From positions 1 through 64,000 of the forward strand of contig CBDCOW010000006.1 of the NCBI GenBank assembly GCA_965219875.1: a stretch of DNA of 64,000 nt. Direction: 5' to 3'. The notes under the pieces were generated by a model, which was not told the DNA's origin, did not search any database, and saw only the letters and a list, made by a program, of their open reading frames with translations. Shown one piece after another: positions 32,593 to 40,983 of the stretch. The translations under genes were made by a program, and so were the position numbers. The first letter of the stretch is position 1; every line of letters begins with the position of its first letter. The stretch is from DAOUKH01 sp965219875 (lineage in GTDB: Bacteria; Chloroflexota; Dehalococcoidia; SHYB01).

Positions 32593-32642
32593 CAATTCGC
32601 GGTACACCGGACCGCCGCGGTGTCCCGTTCGCGCGTCCGCGC

Positions 32643-32648
32643 TACAAT
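32643..32648 (+). promoter_or_regulatory. -10 element for purQ
   Basis: TACAAT ends 12 bases before the purQ ATG; no good -35 or Shine-Dalgarno lies between, so a short-leader message is possible. Confidence 0.35.
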
Positions 32649-32660
32649 ACCCGCGAAGCC

Positions 32661-33362
32661 ATGCGATTCGGCGTCATCGTCTTTCCCGGCACCTGGAGCG
32701 ACCGCGACTTCGAGCACGCCCTCGGCGCGGTGCTCGGCCACGAGGTCGAGCGCGTGTGGCACGAGGACACCGACCTCTCGTCCTACGACTGCATGGTGGC
32801 CCCCGGCGGCTTCTCCTACGGCGACTACCTGCGCGCCGGCGCCATCGCCCGCTTCGCCCCCGTCATGGGCGCGCTGGAGCGCTACGCCGCCGACGGCAAG
32901 CCGGTGATCGGAAGCTGCAACGGCTTCCAGGTCCTCTGCGAGGCCGGGCTGCTCCCCGGCGCGCTCGTCCGCAACGAGCACCTCGAATTCCGCTGCGAGT
33001 GGACCCACCTCCGCACCGAGACGACGGCCAGTCCCTTCACCTCCCGCTGCGCCCCCGGCCAGGTCCTGCGCGTCCCCATCGCCCACGGCGAGGGCCGCTA
33101 CTACGCCGACGAGGCCACGCTCGCCGATCTCAACGACAGCGGGCGCGTCGCCTTCCGCTACTGCACCCCTCAAGGCGACGCGACGGCGGAGGCCAACCCC
33201 AACGGCTCGCTGCAGAACATCGCGGGCATCCTGAACGAAGGACGCAACGTCCTCGGCCTCATGCCGCACCCCGAGCGCTGCTGCGAGTCCATCCTCGGCG
33301 GCGAGGACGGCCGCCTCATCCTCGAATCCATCGTGGACAGCGTCGTCCCCTCCACCGCCTAG
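32661..33362 (+). CDS. purQ: Phosphoribosylformylglycinamidine synthase, glutaminase subunit PurQ
   Basis: 233 residues from ATG 32661; the open frame extends upstream through MITE-A2 but that part is not PurQ. Class I amidotransferase triad: PVIGSCNGFQVLCEAGLLPG (Cys) and GLMPHPERC (His, Glu). APGGFSYGDYLRAGAIA is the PurQ signature. It supplies ammonia to PurL through PurS. Unlike purS it is isolated from the main purine run. Confidence 0.95.
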   Translation: MRFGVIVFPGTWSDRDFEHALGAVLGHEVERVWHEDTDLSSYDCMVAPGGFSYGDYLRAGAIARFAPVMGALERYAADGKPVIGSCNGFQVLCEAGLLPGALVRNEHLEFRCEWTHLRTETTASPFTSRCAPGQVLRVPIAHGEGRYYADEATLADLNDSGRVAFRYCTPQGDATAEANPNGSLQNIAGILNEGRNVLGLMPHPERCCESILGGEDGRLILESIVDSVVPSTA

Positions 33363-33372
33363 GGCGGAAGCC

Positions 33373-33620
33373 CTCAACCTCCCAAGAGAGGGAGCACCTC
33401 AAGCCTCTCCCCTCTGGAGACCTTTGCAAGATCCCGTCAAGGGGAAGAACGCCGCCCTCTGGCCTTGGGAAAGGGAAGCGGCGCGGGGTCTTTTGCCCCC
33501 TCTCCCGCTGGGAGAGGGTTGGGGTGAGGGCGGGGGGAGGCGGGGGCCGCGCGACCTTGGTGAAGCCCGCCCGCCAAGTTACGCAAAGGTCCCCTCTGGA
33601 GGAGACTGAGAGAGGGTACG
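33373..33620. repeat. Palindromic host repeat interrupted by MITE-B1
   Basis: GCCTCTCCCCTCTGG (33403-33417) and CCTCTGGAGGAGACTGAGAG continuing to AGGGTACGCGCC (33593 onward) are the two halves of the host palindrome, separated by the 175-bp element. A partial unit (CCTCCCAAGAGAGGGAGC) precedes it. The gap between purQ and the FAD gene holds nothing else. Confidence 0.7.
33418..33592 (+). mobile_element. MITE-like element, family B, copy 1
   Basis: 175 bp. Left end AGACCTTTGCAAGATC, right end AAGTTACGCAAAGGTCC, so the termini match family A, but the interior differs (AAGAACGCCGCCC, CCTCTCCCGCTGGGAGAGGG, TGAGGGCGGGGGGAGGCGGG). Flanked by 7-bp direct repeats CCTCTGG (33411-33417, 33593-33599). 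Confidence 0.75.
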
Positions 33621-33628
33621 CGCCCCCT

Positions 33629-34861
33629 CTACTTCAAAAGCTCACGCGCGTTGAAGCCGGAATCACGCAGATCGTCGAGCCGGCCGGTCAGGTCCTTCTT
33701 GCGTCTGATGAGCCGCTGGAAGACGGGGAACTCCCTGGCGGGTGTGTTCACCGAGAAATACGCCGTCATCCGGTTCTCTTTCAGGTAGAGCACGGTGAAG
33801 GAACCCGCGTCCATGTCGCCCCGGACGACGGACGTGTCCGACTCACCCTCGTCGCCCGCCGCCTCCAGGTGCAGGTCGAAGATGTCGGACCACACGTAGG
33901 TCAGCAGGTCGTAGCGCATCTCCTCGCCGGCCATGTTCGCGCCGGCAACCTGCCCCGAATACTCGGCGTGGCCCCAATGCTCGACGCGGCGGCGCTTCTC
34001 GAAGATGGGGTCGGGGTAGTTCGCCACGTCGCCGGCGGCGAACACGTTCGGCGCCGAGGAGCGCATGTGCTCATCGACCACGATGCCGTTGTCGACGGCC
34101 AGGCCGGCCTCCTCCGCCAGGGCGGTATTGGGACGAATACCCACGCCGACGACGGCGAGGTCGCAGGCCACGGCGGGGCCCCCGCCTCCCGTCAGGACGG
34201 CGCTCACCTTGCCGCCGTCGCCCTCGAATCCTGCCACGGGGCTATTCACCAGAAACTCGACGCCGCGCGCCGCTGACAGCTTCTGGACGTGCGCCGCCAG
34301 GTTTCTATCGGCGAAGCGGGGCCAGATCGCGTCCGCCATCTCGATGACCGTGACGTCGAGTCCCATTTGGCGCAGCGACGCCGCGGTCTCCAGGCCAATG
34401 AAGCCGGCCCCGACCACGACGGCGCGCTTCGCCTCCCGTGCCGCCGCATTGATGGCGTCCGCGTCGCCCGCGCCCCGCAAGTAGTAGATGCCGTCGAGAT
34501 CGGCGCCGGGAACGGGGAGCCGGACGGGAGACCCTCCGGTGGCCAGCAGCACCTGCTCATAGTCGTAGACCTCCCCGTTGTCGAGCGTAGCCGTCGAGGC
34601 CGCGGCGTCGAGCGACGCCACCGCCGAGCCGAGCACCGTCGTCACGCGCAGCTCCTCGTAGTCCGCGGCGGAGGCGAATTCGAGGGGTTCGGTGGCCTCG
34701 CCCCGCAGGTACTCCTTGGAAAGCGGCGGGCGGTTATAGGGCAGGAGCGGTTCGTCGGAGACCAGCACTATCGACCCTTCCGCGTCGCTGCGCCGGATCT
34801 GCTTCGCCGCCTCGGCGGAGGCCAGCCCGCCGCCGATGAGGAGGTATTTGACGGATGGCAT
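33629..34861 (-). CDS. FAD-dependent NAD(P)H oxidoreductase, ferredoxin-reductase-like
   Basis: 410 residues. FAD motif LLIGGGLASAEAAKQIRRSD at the N-terminus, NAD motif VVVGAGFIGLETAASLRQMG near 150, and the second FAD motif APNVFAAGDVANYPDP near 285, as in putidaredoxin/rubredoxin reductases. It passes electrons from NAD(P)H to a small redox partner that is not encoded next to it. Monocistronic. Confidence 0.88.
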   Translation of the reverse strand: MPSVKYLLIGGGLASAEAAKQIRRSDAEGSIVLVSDEPLLPYNRPPLSKEYLRGEATEPLEFASAADYEELRVTTVLGSAVASLDAAASTATLDNGEVYDYEQVLLATGGSPVRLPVPGADLDGIYYLRGAGDADAINAAAREAKRAVVVGAGFIGLETAASLRQMGLDVTVIEMADAIWPRFADRNLAAHVQKLSAARGVEFLVNSPVAGFEGDGGKVSAVLTGGGGPAVACDLAVVGVGIRPNTALAEEAGLAVDNGIVVDEHMRSSAPNVFAAGDVANYPDPIFEKRRRVEHWGHAEYSGQVAGANMAGEEMRYDLLTYVWSDIFDLHLEAAGDEGESDTSVVRGDMDAGSFTVLYLKENRMTAYFSVNTPAREFPVFQRLIRRKKDLTGRLDDLRDSGFNARELLK

Positions 34862-34994
34862 GGAGCCTCCCTTGCCGATTTCTTACGTTATGGTTTGCTT
34901 GTTTCTTTCCGTTCGGGCGTTTGCGTCCCGACTGCGGTCCTGTAGCGGGGGCCGAGGCGCACCGGGGTATCTTCGCCACGCCGCTCCGGCGCTG

Positions 34995-36215
34995 TCAAGG
35001 CGCACGGCGGGCGGCGAGGCCGGACCGTTCCATCGCCAGCGCCGCGATGCGCCGTCCGATTTCGAGGGACGCCGTCGCCGCCGGCGAGGGCGCGTTCCGC
35101 ACGTGGACGGCGCGCGCCGTGTGCTCGATCCGAAAGTCGTCGACGAGACGGCCCCGGCGGTCGACGGCCTGCGCCCGGACGCCCGCGCCGCCCGGCTTCA
35201 AATGCTCCGCCCGCGTCTCGGGGACCAACGCCTGCAGACCGCGGACGAACGCCGCCTTGCGCAGCGAGCGGTAGAGCTCCTCAAGACCCATCTTCCAGTA
35301 GCGGGCGCTCATGCGCCAAAACCCGGGGTAGGCGAGCATCCCGGCCACGTCTCCGGCGTTCAGCGACGCCTTGCCGTACCCCTCCCGCGCCAGGGCGAGC
35401 ACGGCGTTCGGCCCCACCTCGACGCCGCCGTCGAGCCTACGGGTGAAGTGCGCCCCCAGGAAGGGGAAGCGCGGGTCGGGCACGGGGTAGACGAGACCGT
35501 TGACGAGACCCCGTGCTTCCGGCGCAAGCAGGAAGTACTCCCCGCGAAAAGGGACGACCCGCGTATCGCCGCCGCCGCCCATCATGCGGGCGATAGAGTC
35601 GGCGTGGAGCCCCGCGCAGTTCACCACCGTGCCGCCGGTTATGTCGCCGGCGGTGGTGCGGAGCTCGACGCCCTCCGGCTTCTCAGCGAAGCCCAAGACC
35701 CTTGCGCCAAAGATGACCTCGACGCCGGCCCGCCGCGCCCGCTCCAGGTACGCCTCAGTGACGCGGGCGAAGTCGACAATGGCGGTGCGCGGCGAGTGGA
35801 GCGCCTTGACGCCCCGCGCGTGCGGCTCGATCTCCCGCAGCCGTTCGGGGCCGATCATCTCGACGCCGGGCACGCCGTTCGCCTCGCCGCGGCTCCGCAG
35901 CTCCTCCAGCGCGGAGAGATCCGCCTCCGACGTCGCGACGATAACCTTGCCGACGACCGCGTGGGGCACCGACTCCCGCTCGCAGAACTCGATCAGCGCC
36001 CGCGCCCCGGCCACGCAAGTCGCCGCCTTCAGCGAGCCGGGCTTGTAATAGATGCCGGAATGTATGACGCCGCTGTTGCGCCCAGACTGATGCACCGCCG
36101 CCCGCGCCTCCTTCTCCACCACCGCCACGCGCAGCCGCGGATTCCCCTCGGCCAGGTGCATCGCCGTCGAAGCGCCAAGCACCCCCGCCCCAACCACGAT
36201 CACGTCATAGTCCAC
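34995..36215 (-). CDS. lhgO: L-2-hydroxyglutarate oxidase family FAD protein
   Basis: 406 residues from GTG 36215, directly before DYDVIVVGAGVLGASTAMHL (FAD site). HQSGRNSGVIHSGIYYKPGS is the hallmark of LhgO/YgaF, followed by VNCAGLHADSIARMMG and PFRGEYFLLAPE. It oxidises L-2-hydroxyglutarate to 2-oxoglutarate. An upstream extension of the open frame is non-coding. Divergent from the zinc dehydrogenase. Confidence 0.9.
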   Translation of the reverse strand: MDYDVIVVGAGVLGASTAMHLAEGNPRLRVAVVEKEARAAVHQSGRNSGVIHSGIYYKPGSLKAATCVAGARALIEFCERESVPHAVVGKVIVATSEADLSALEELRSRGEANGVPGVEMIGPERLREIEPHARGVKALHSPRTAIVDFARVTEAYLERARRAGVEVIFGARVLGFAEKPEGVELRTTAGDITGGTVVNCAGLHADSIARMMGGGGDTRVVPFRGEYFLLAPEARGLVNGLVYPVPDPRFPFLGAHFTRRLDGGVEVGPNAVLALAREGYGKASLNAGDVAGMLAYPGFWRMSARYWKMGLEELYRSLRKAAFVRGLQALVPETRAEHLKPGGAGVRAQAVDRRGRLVDDFRIEHTARAVHVRNAPSPAATASLEIGRRIAALAMERSGLAARRAP

Positions 36216-36251
36216 GAGCACCGCCCCCGGCTCATTATCACCCGGCTCACG

Positions 36252-36280
36252 TTGCGCGCGTGGTTTGCGCCCCGTAGAAT
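36252..36280 (+). promoter_or_regulatory. Candidate promoter of the zinc dehydrogenase at 36321
   Basis: TTGCGC (36252-36257), 17-base spacer, TAGAAT (36275-36280). The -10 is good, the -35 half matched. Confidence 0.4.
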
Positions 36281-36320
36281 CGCCGACAACCCCTGAAGAG
36301 CTAAACCCAGGAGGCGCGCC

Positions 36321-37316
36321 GTGAGACAGGCCCGCTATACCGACGACGGCCTCACCGTCGTCGACGTCGAGCCGCCGCCGCTGCCCGACGAGTGGGTGCG
36401 CCTCAACGTCGCCTCCTGCGGCATCTGCGGCACCGATCTCCACATCTACCAGCAAACCGCCCGGTACGGGCGCGGCGTCTGCCCCGGCCACGAGTTCGCC
36501 GGCGTGATCGCCGAGGGAGGCGCGGGGCTCGCCGACGCCCTCTACGCCGTCGACCCCACCATCCACTGCCGCACCTGCGAGTTCTGCCTCGGCGGGATGC
36601 CGCAGTTCTGCGCCGGCTACCGGACCATCGGCATCTTCGTCGACGGCGGGGCCGCCGATTCCGTCGTCGTCCCCCGCTACACGCTGCACCCCGTCGATCC
36701 CTCCGTCCCCAAGCACCTCGCGTCACAGGCCGAGCCGCTGGCCGTCGGCGTGCGGGGGATACACGTGGGACCGCTCGAACCCGACAGCCGCGCGCTCGTG
36801 CTCGGCGCGGGGGCCATCGGACTCGTGACCGGCCTGCTGGCCCGCGACCGGGCGCGCCGCGTCGCCATCACCGCGCGCTACCCTCACCAACGAGCCTGCG
36901 CCGAGGCGCTCGGACTCGAAGCGATCGGCGAAGACGAGGCCGAGGACTGGTCGGCGGACAACATGCCCGACGTCGTCTACGAGACCGTGGGCGGGACGGC
37001 GGACACCATCCTCCTGAGCATGCTCTGCGCCCGCAAGGGCGGCACGATCGTCGTCCTGGGCTCGTTCAACCGCGAGACCGTCGAAATCTCACCGCTGCTG
37101 CTCCTCTCCAAGGAGCTCCACCTCACCGCCTCGCTCGCCTACGGACGCACCCGCCGGGGCTCCGAGTTCGGCGCCGCCGTGGCCATGCTCCCCCGCTACG
37201 CCGCCGAGGTCGAGACGCTGTCCACCCACCGCTTCCCCCTCGACCGCGCCGACGACGCCTTCAAGACCGCGCTGGACAAGTCGACCGAGTCGATCAAAGT
37301 CAGCATCGTCCCCTAG
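36321..37316 (+). CDS. Zinc-dependent dehydrogenase, threonine/sorbitol dehydrogenase-like
   Basis: 331 residues from GTG with AGGAGG upstream. CGICGTDLHIYQQT (catalytic Cys), CPGHEFAGVI (His, Glu), a structural-zinc cluster in IHCRTCEFCLGGMPQFCAGY and the Rossmann motif VLGAGAIGLVTGLLARD. A medium-chain polyol or amino-alcohol dehydrogenase; the substrate is uncertain. Confidence 0.87.
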   Translation: MRQARYTDDGLTVVDVEPPPLPDEWVRLNVASCGICGTDLHIYQQTARYGRGVCPGHEFAGVIAEGGAGLADALYAVDPTIHCRTCEFCLGGMPQFCAGYRTIGIFVDGGAADSVVVPRYTLHPVDPSVPKHLASQAEPLAVGVRGIHVGPLEPDSRALVLGAGAIGLVTGLLARDRARRVAITARYPHQRACAEALGLEAIGEDEAEDWSADNMPDVVYETVGGTADTILLSMLCARKGGTIVVLGSFNRETVEISPLLLLSKELHLTASLAYGRTRRGSEFGAAVAMLPRYAAEVETLSTHRFPLDRADDAFKTALDKSTESIKVSIVP

Positions 37317-37339
37317 CCGGTTCGACAATGCCGCTCCTT

Positions 37340-37620
37340 CCTCCAAGCTCTCCCCTTCCGACCTCTCCCCCTGTGGGGACAGCGGAGAGAAGGCGGCCAC
37401 AAACCTCTCCCCCCTTGGAGACGTTTGCAAAGCTGCGTCGAGGGGAAGAACGCCGCCCGCTCGCCTTGGGAAAGGGAGGCGGCGCGGGGTCCTACGCCCT
37501 CTCCCGCTGGGAGAGGGTTGGGGTGAGGGCGGGGGGAGGCGGGGGCCGCGCGACCTTGCTGAAGCCCGACCGCCGAGTTACGCAAAGGTCTGCCTTGGGG
37601 GAGACTGAGAGAGGGCAGGC
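37340..37620. repeat. Palindromic host repeat with MITE-B2, upstream of the MFS gene
   Basis: The 352-base gap before the MFS gene holds partial host units (CCGACCTCTCCCCCTGTGGG at 37349; AACCTCTCCCCCCTTGG at 37402) and the right half GGGGGAGACTGAGAGAGGGC (37597-37616) around one MITE-B. No gene. Confidence 0.7.
37419..37591 (+). mobile_element. MITE-like element, family B, copy 2
   Basis: 173 bp, closely similar to copy B1. Left AGACGTTTGCAAAG, right GTTACGCAAAGGTCT. Flanks CCCTTGG (37412-37418) and GCCTTGG (37592-37598) match at 6 of 7 bases. The interior shares CTCTCCCGCTGGGAGAGGGT with B1. Confidence 0.7.
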
Positions 37621-37668
37621 GCCCGCAGGACGCCCATCCCCCACCAACCACCAAAAGGAGGCACGCCC

Positions 37669-38922
37669 ATAGCGGACCAGTCCGCCGCGGGAAGGCGCGC
37701 CCCCATCTTCTTCGGCTGGTACATCGTCGGGGCCTGCTTCACCATCGCCACGATGACGGCGGGCTCCGTCTTCGGCTTCGGCCTCTTCTTCGCCGAGCTG
37801 CGCTCCGTTTTCGGCTGGAGCAGCACCGCGACCGCCGCCGCTTTCTCCTTTCAACGTGTGCAGGGCGGCCTGGTCCAACCCATTGCCGGCTTCATCGTGG
37901 ACCGCGTGGGCTCGCGGGTGATGGCGCTCTTGGGCGTGCTGATGATCGGTGTCGGCTTCCTGCTCTTCAGCCAAATTACCGAGCTCTGGCAGTTCTACGC
38001 CGCGCTCATCGTGATCTCCACCGGCATGAGTGTGGGCGTGGGCACGGCGTTCAACGCGGCCCTGGTCAACTGGTTCCGGCGCAACCGCAGTAAGGTGCTG
38101 GCCATCGTGTGGAGCGGCACCCCTGCCGCCGGGGCCCTAATGATGGGCCTCGGACTCATCATCGACCGGTACGGCTGGGACACTGCCGCCCTCCTCATCG
38201 GCGTGGTAATGCTGGCGGTTGGGCTTCCGCTCTGCCTGCTCATCCGGTACCGGCCCGAGCCCTACGGCCTCCACCCCGACGGCGACCTCCCCGCCGCCGC
38301 CGGCGGCGCCCCCGCGCCCCACTCCGGCGCCATCGGTCTCTCGGTAGCCGAAGCGCTGCGCTCGAAGGAGTTCTGGATACTTTCGCTGGGCATGGCGGTC
38401 GAGCTTATGGCCGTCCAGGCTATCATAATCCACCAGGTGGAGCACCTCGAAGAATTGGGTTGGAGCTTCAAGGAGGGCGCGTTCGTGGCCTCGTCCATGG
38501 TGCTCGGCCTCTTCCTAGGACGTGGCCCCTACGCCTTCATCGGCGACCGCATAGATAAACGGCTTCAGTTCTCCGCCGTGCTCATTCTGGTGGGACTCGG
38601 CCTGGTCGTGCTTGAATACGTCACCAGTCTGTGGACCGCGGCGCTCTACGTCGTCCTCATGGGCTTCGGCCACGGTGCGCTCGTTCCCCTGAGGGTGGCA
38701 TCGATTGCCGACTGGATGGGAACGGCCCGATTCGCTTCGATCATGGGACTCGTTGAGTTCCCCGCCATCATGGGGGGCGTAGTAGGGCCGCTCATCCTGG
38801 GCGTCATCTTCGATAGGGCTGGCGACTACCGGATCGGGCTCTTCGCCTTCGCCGGCCTGCTGCTCCTCACCGCTCCCGTCTTCGCCCTCCTGCCCAAGCC
38901 CCGCTTTTCGGGCCGGACTTGA
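37669..38922 (+). CDS. Major facilitator superfamily transporter, probable AUA start
   Basis: 417 residues if translation begins at ATA 37669, which lies 7 bases after a strong AAAAGGAGG. The first regular in-frame start (ATG 37753) would delete most of the first membrane helix (FFGWYIVGACFTIATM), which is clearly coding. Twelve membrane segments; the MFS A-loop reads DRVGSRVMALLG near helix 3. Resembles oxalate/formate-type and monocarboxylate MFS members. Either a true rare start or an ATG-to-ATA change. Confidence 0.82.
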   Translation: MADQSAAGRRAPIFFGWYIVGACFTIATMTAGSVFGFGLFFAELRSVFGWSSTATAAAFSFQRVQGGLVQPIAGFIVDRVGSRVMALLGVLMIGVGFLLFSQITELWQFYAALIVISTGMSVGVGTAFNAALVNWFRRNRSKVLAIVWSGTPAAGALMMGLGLIIDRYGWDTAALLIGVVMLAVGLPLCLLIRYRPEPYGLHPDGDLPAAAGGAPAPHSGAIGLSVAEALRSKEFWILSLGMAVELMAVQAIIIHQVEHLEELGWSFKEGAFVASSMVLGLFLGRGPYAFIGDRIDKRLQFSAVLILVGLGLVVLEYVTSLWTAALYVVLMGFGHGALVPLRVASIADWMGTARFASIMGLVEFPAIMGGVVGPLILGVIFDRAGDYRIGLFAFAGLLLLTAPVFALLPKPRFSGRT

Positions 38923-38967
38923 CCCGCGCACCGCCGGTTCGATCTCCAGAACGAAGCACGCGAAGTC

Positions 38968-38996
38968 TTGACCGAAGCGGGCCCCTCAGATAGCGT
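38968..38996 (+). promoter_or_regulatory. Candidate promoter for the LLM-GTPase operon
   Basis: TTGACC (38968-38973), 17-base spacer, TAGCGT (38991-38996), about 18 bases before the GTG of the monooxygenase gene. The -35 is good, the -10 partial. Confidence 0.45.
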
Positions 38997-39013
38997 TAGT
39001 TGGGAGTTTTTTA

Positions 39014-40102
39014 GTGAAGAGCGAGTTAGTCCTCAGTGTCGTCGATCAATCGCCGGTGCGCCGCGGCGGCGCTGCCGCGGAGGCGCTTGGTGAATCGGTG
39101 AAGCTGGCCCAGGCGGTGGAGCGGCTCGGCTACGCCCGCTACTGGGTCGCCGAGCACCACAACACCGGCTCGTTCAGCGGCGCCGCGCCGGAGATTCTCA
39201 TCGGACAGATCGGCGCGGCGACAAGCAGGATCAGGGTGGGAAGCGGAGGCGTCATGCTCACGCACTACGCCTCCCTCAAGGTGGCGGAGCAGTTCAAGAT
39301 GCTCGATTCCTTCTTTCCGGGGCGCATCGACCTCGGCATCGGCCGCGCGCCGGGCAGCGACCAGTACACCGCCGCCGCTCTCGCCGACCCCCGCCCCATG
39401 GCCGATGTCCGCGCCTTTCCCCTGCAGGTGGGCGACCTCCTCGGCTTCCTGCACGGCTTCGACGACCCCGACCACCGCTTCCGTGGCATCAGGCCGCAGC
39501 CGGGGCCCGACCGCGGAACGGCCCCCGAAGTCTGGCTGCTCGGCTCATCCGACTACAGCGCCCGCCTCGCCGCCGCGCTCGGCCTGCCCTTCTCCTACGC
39601 CGACTTCTTCGGCTTCACCGGCGATCATGGGCCCTTCATCGCCGAGCTCTATCGCGACGAGTTCAAGCCCTCGCGCTTCTGCGCCGAGCCCAGGCTGAAC
39701 GTGACGGTGCAGCTTCTCTGCGCTCCCACCCGCGAGGAGGCCGTGTTCCTGGGTAGCAGCCGCAACCTGATGCGCGCGGCGCGGTATCTCAACCTCAAAC
39801 TCGAACCCGGCCTCTATCCGCCCGAGGAGGCCTCGACCTTCGAGTTCACCCCCCAGCAGATGGTCTACATCTCCGGCCGCTCCGGGCCGCAGCCCGTCGA
39901 CGGCGGACCCGAGGACGTCCACGCACGTCTGATGGAGGCCGCCGCGTCGTATAACACTAACGACATCGGCATCGTCACCAACTGTTACCATTTTGAAGAC
40001 CGCGTTCGCTCGTACGAGTTGATCGCCCAAGCATGCGGACTCGAGTCCCGCGCCGACGACGAACTCGGCGCGGCACCGGCCCTAGTAGGAAGGACGAACT
40101 AA
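39014..40102 (+). CDS. LLM-class flavin-dependent oxidoreductase (luciferase-like)
   Basis: 362 residues from GTG 39014 with TGGGAG 7 bases upstream. Bacterial-luciferase barrel: YWVAEHHNTGSFSGAAPEIL, IRVGSGGVMLTHYASLKVAE, PGRIDLGIGRAPGSD and VWLLGSSDYSARLAAALGLP. Uses reduced flavin (FMNH2 or F420). Substrate unknown. Two bases after its stop the GTPase gene begins. Confidence 0.9.
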   Translation: MKSELVLSVVDQSPVRRGGAAAEALGESVKLAQAVERLGYARYWVAEHHNTGSFSGAAPEILIGQIGAATSRIRVGSGGVMLTHYASLKVAEQFKMLDSFFPGRIDLGIGRAPGSDQYTAAALADPRPMADVRAFPLQVGDLLGFLHGFDDPDHRFRGIRPQPGPDRGTAPEVWLLGSSDYSARLAAALGLPFSYADFFGFTGDHGPFIAELYRDEFKPSRFCAEPRLNVTVQLLCAPTREEAVFLGSSRNLMRAARYLNLKLEPGLYPPEEASTFEFTPQQMVYISGRSGPQPVDGGPEDVHARLMEAAASYNTNDIGIVTNCYHFEDRVRSYELIAQACGLESRADDELGAAPALVGRTN

Positions 40103-40104
40103 CC

Positions 40105-40983
40105 GTGGCCCCAGCAGACAAACGAATGGCTATCGTCGGATACACCGGCTCGGGGAAGAGTCACTTCGCCGCGCTCCTCTACATGCACCTCATCAGAGTG
40201 GCGGCGAAACGCCGCATGGAGGTGCTCATCGACGTCGACTCGAACGAGTTCGACATCGCGGGTTGCGCCAACAGCCTCCGTGCCGGCGTGCCCCTGCTCC
40301 CCACGCCGCCCGACAAGATCTTCGAGGCCCGCCTCGACCTGAAGTTCCCTGGGTTCTTCAGGAAGAAGCGGCTCGCGATCCCGCTGATGGACGTCGCCGG
40401 CGAAGCCCTTTCCGCCACCATGAAGATCATGAGCGAGAGCCGCGGGCAGATCGATTACCAGAGCCTCATCGCCGAGGCCCAGAACCAGTTCAACATCCCC
40501 TCGGAAGAGCTCACCCACATTCACGAAACCGTCTTCCGCGCCGAGGCTCTGTGCTTCGTCTTCAGCCTCGTCCGCGAGATGCGCGAGGGGTCCGGCGACA
40601 TCGAGTACCGCCGTTTCTATCAGAACCTCCGCGCCTACAAGACGAAGAACGACCTCCCCCCCATCACCTTCGCCGGCTTCATCTTCACCAAGGCCGACGA
40701 GGTGCGCTACGAGCTCGGCAGGATCTTCGGCAACGAGCCCACCGCCGAGCAGCTCGCCGCTCACTTCGTTCCTACCCTTAACGTCGAGGTCGGCTCCTCC
40801 GTCGGCGAACCGCTGCAGCACTTTCTCAGCTACACCGAGTGGCGGGTGCCTCCGGACGACGCTACGGGGAAGGAAGGCGAATTCAAGATCATCGTCGATC
40901 CCAGCACCGCGGAGCGGCTTCCCGTGTACCCCGAAGAAAGCTACGACCACTTCGTAGATTGGCTCCACCGCTTAGCAAGGTGA
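40105..40983 (+). CDS. Uncharacterised P-loop GTPase
   Basis: 292 residues from GTG. Walker A GYTGSGKS at 12-19, a G3-like DVAGE at 96-100, and a G4 TKAD at 195-198 (FIFTKADEV), so guanine specificity is likely. Not a Ras/Era-type translation GTPase; the spacing resembles GTPases that act with partner proteins in bacterial conflict or membrane-remodelling systems. A basic FFRKKRLAIPLMDVAGE strand precedes G3. No membrane segment. Overlaps the next gene (GTGA), so the two proteins are made in step. Confidence 0.75.
   Translation: MAPADKRMAIVGYTGSGKSHFAALLYMHLIRVAAKRRMEVLIDVDSNEFDIAGCANSLRAGVPLLPTPPDKIFEARLDLKFPGFFRKKRLAIPLMDVAGEALSATMKIMSESRGQIDYQSLIAEAQNQFNIPSEELTHIHETVFRAEALCFVFSLVREMREGSGDIEYRRFYQNLRAYKTKNDLPPITFAGFIFTKADEVRYELGRIFGNEPTAEQLAAHFVPTLNVEVGSSVGEPLQHFLSYTEWRVPPDDATGKEGEFKIIVDPSTAERLPVYPEESYDHFVDWLHRLAR

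Noticed and set aside
32511..32660. N-terminal extension of purQ
   Set aside because: The extra codons lie in the MITE-A2 element; PurQ begins at the ATG at 32661.
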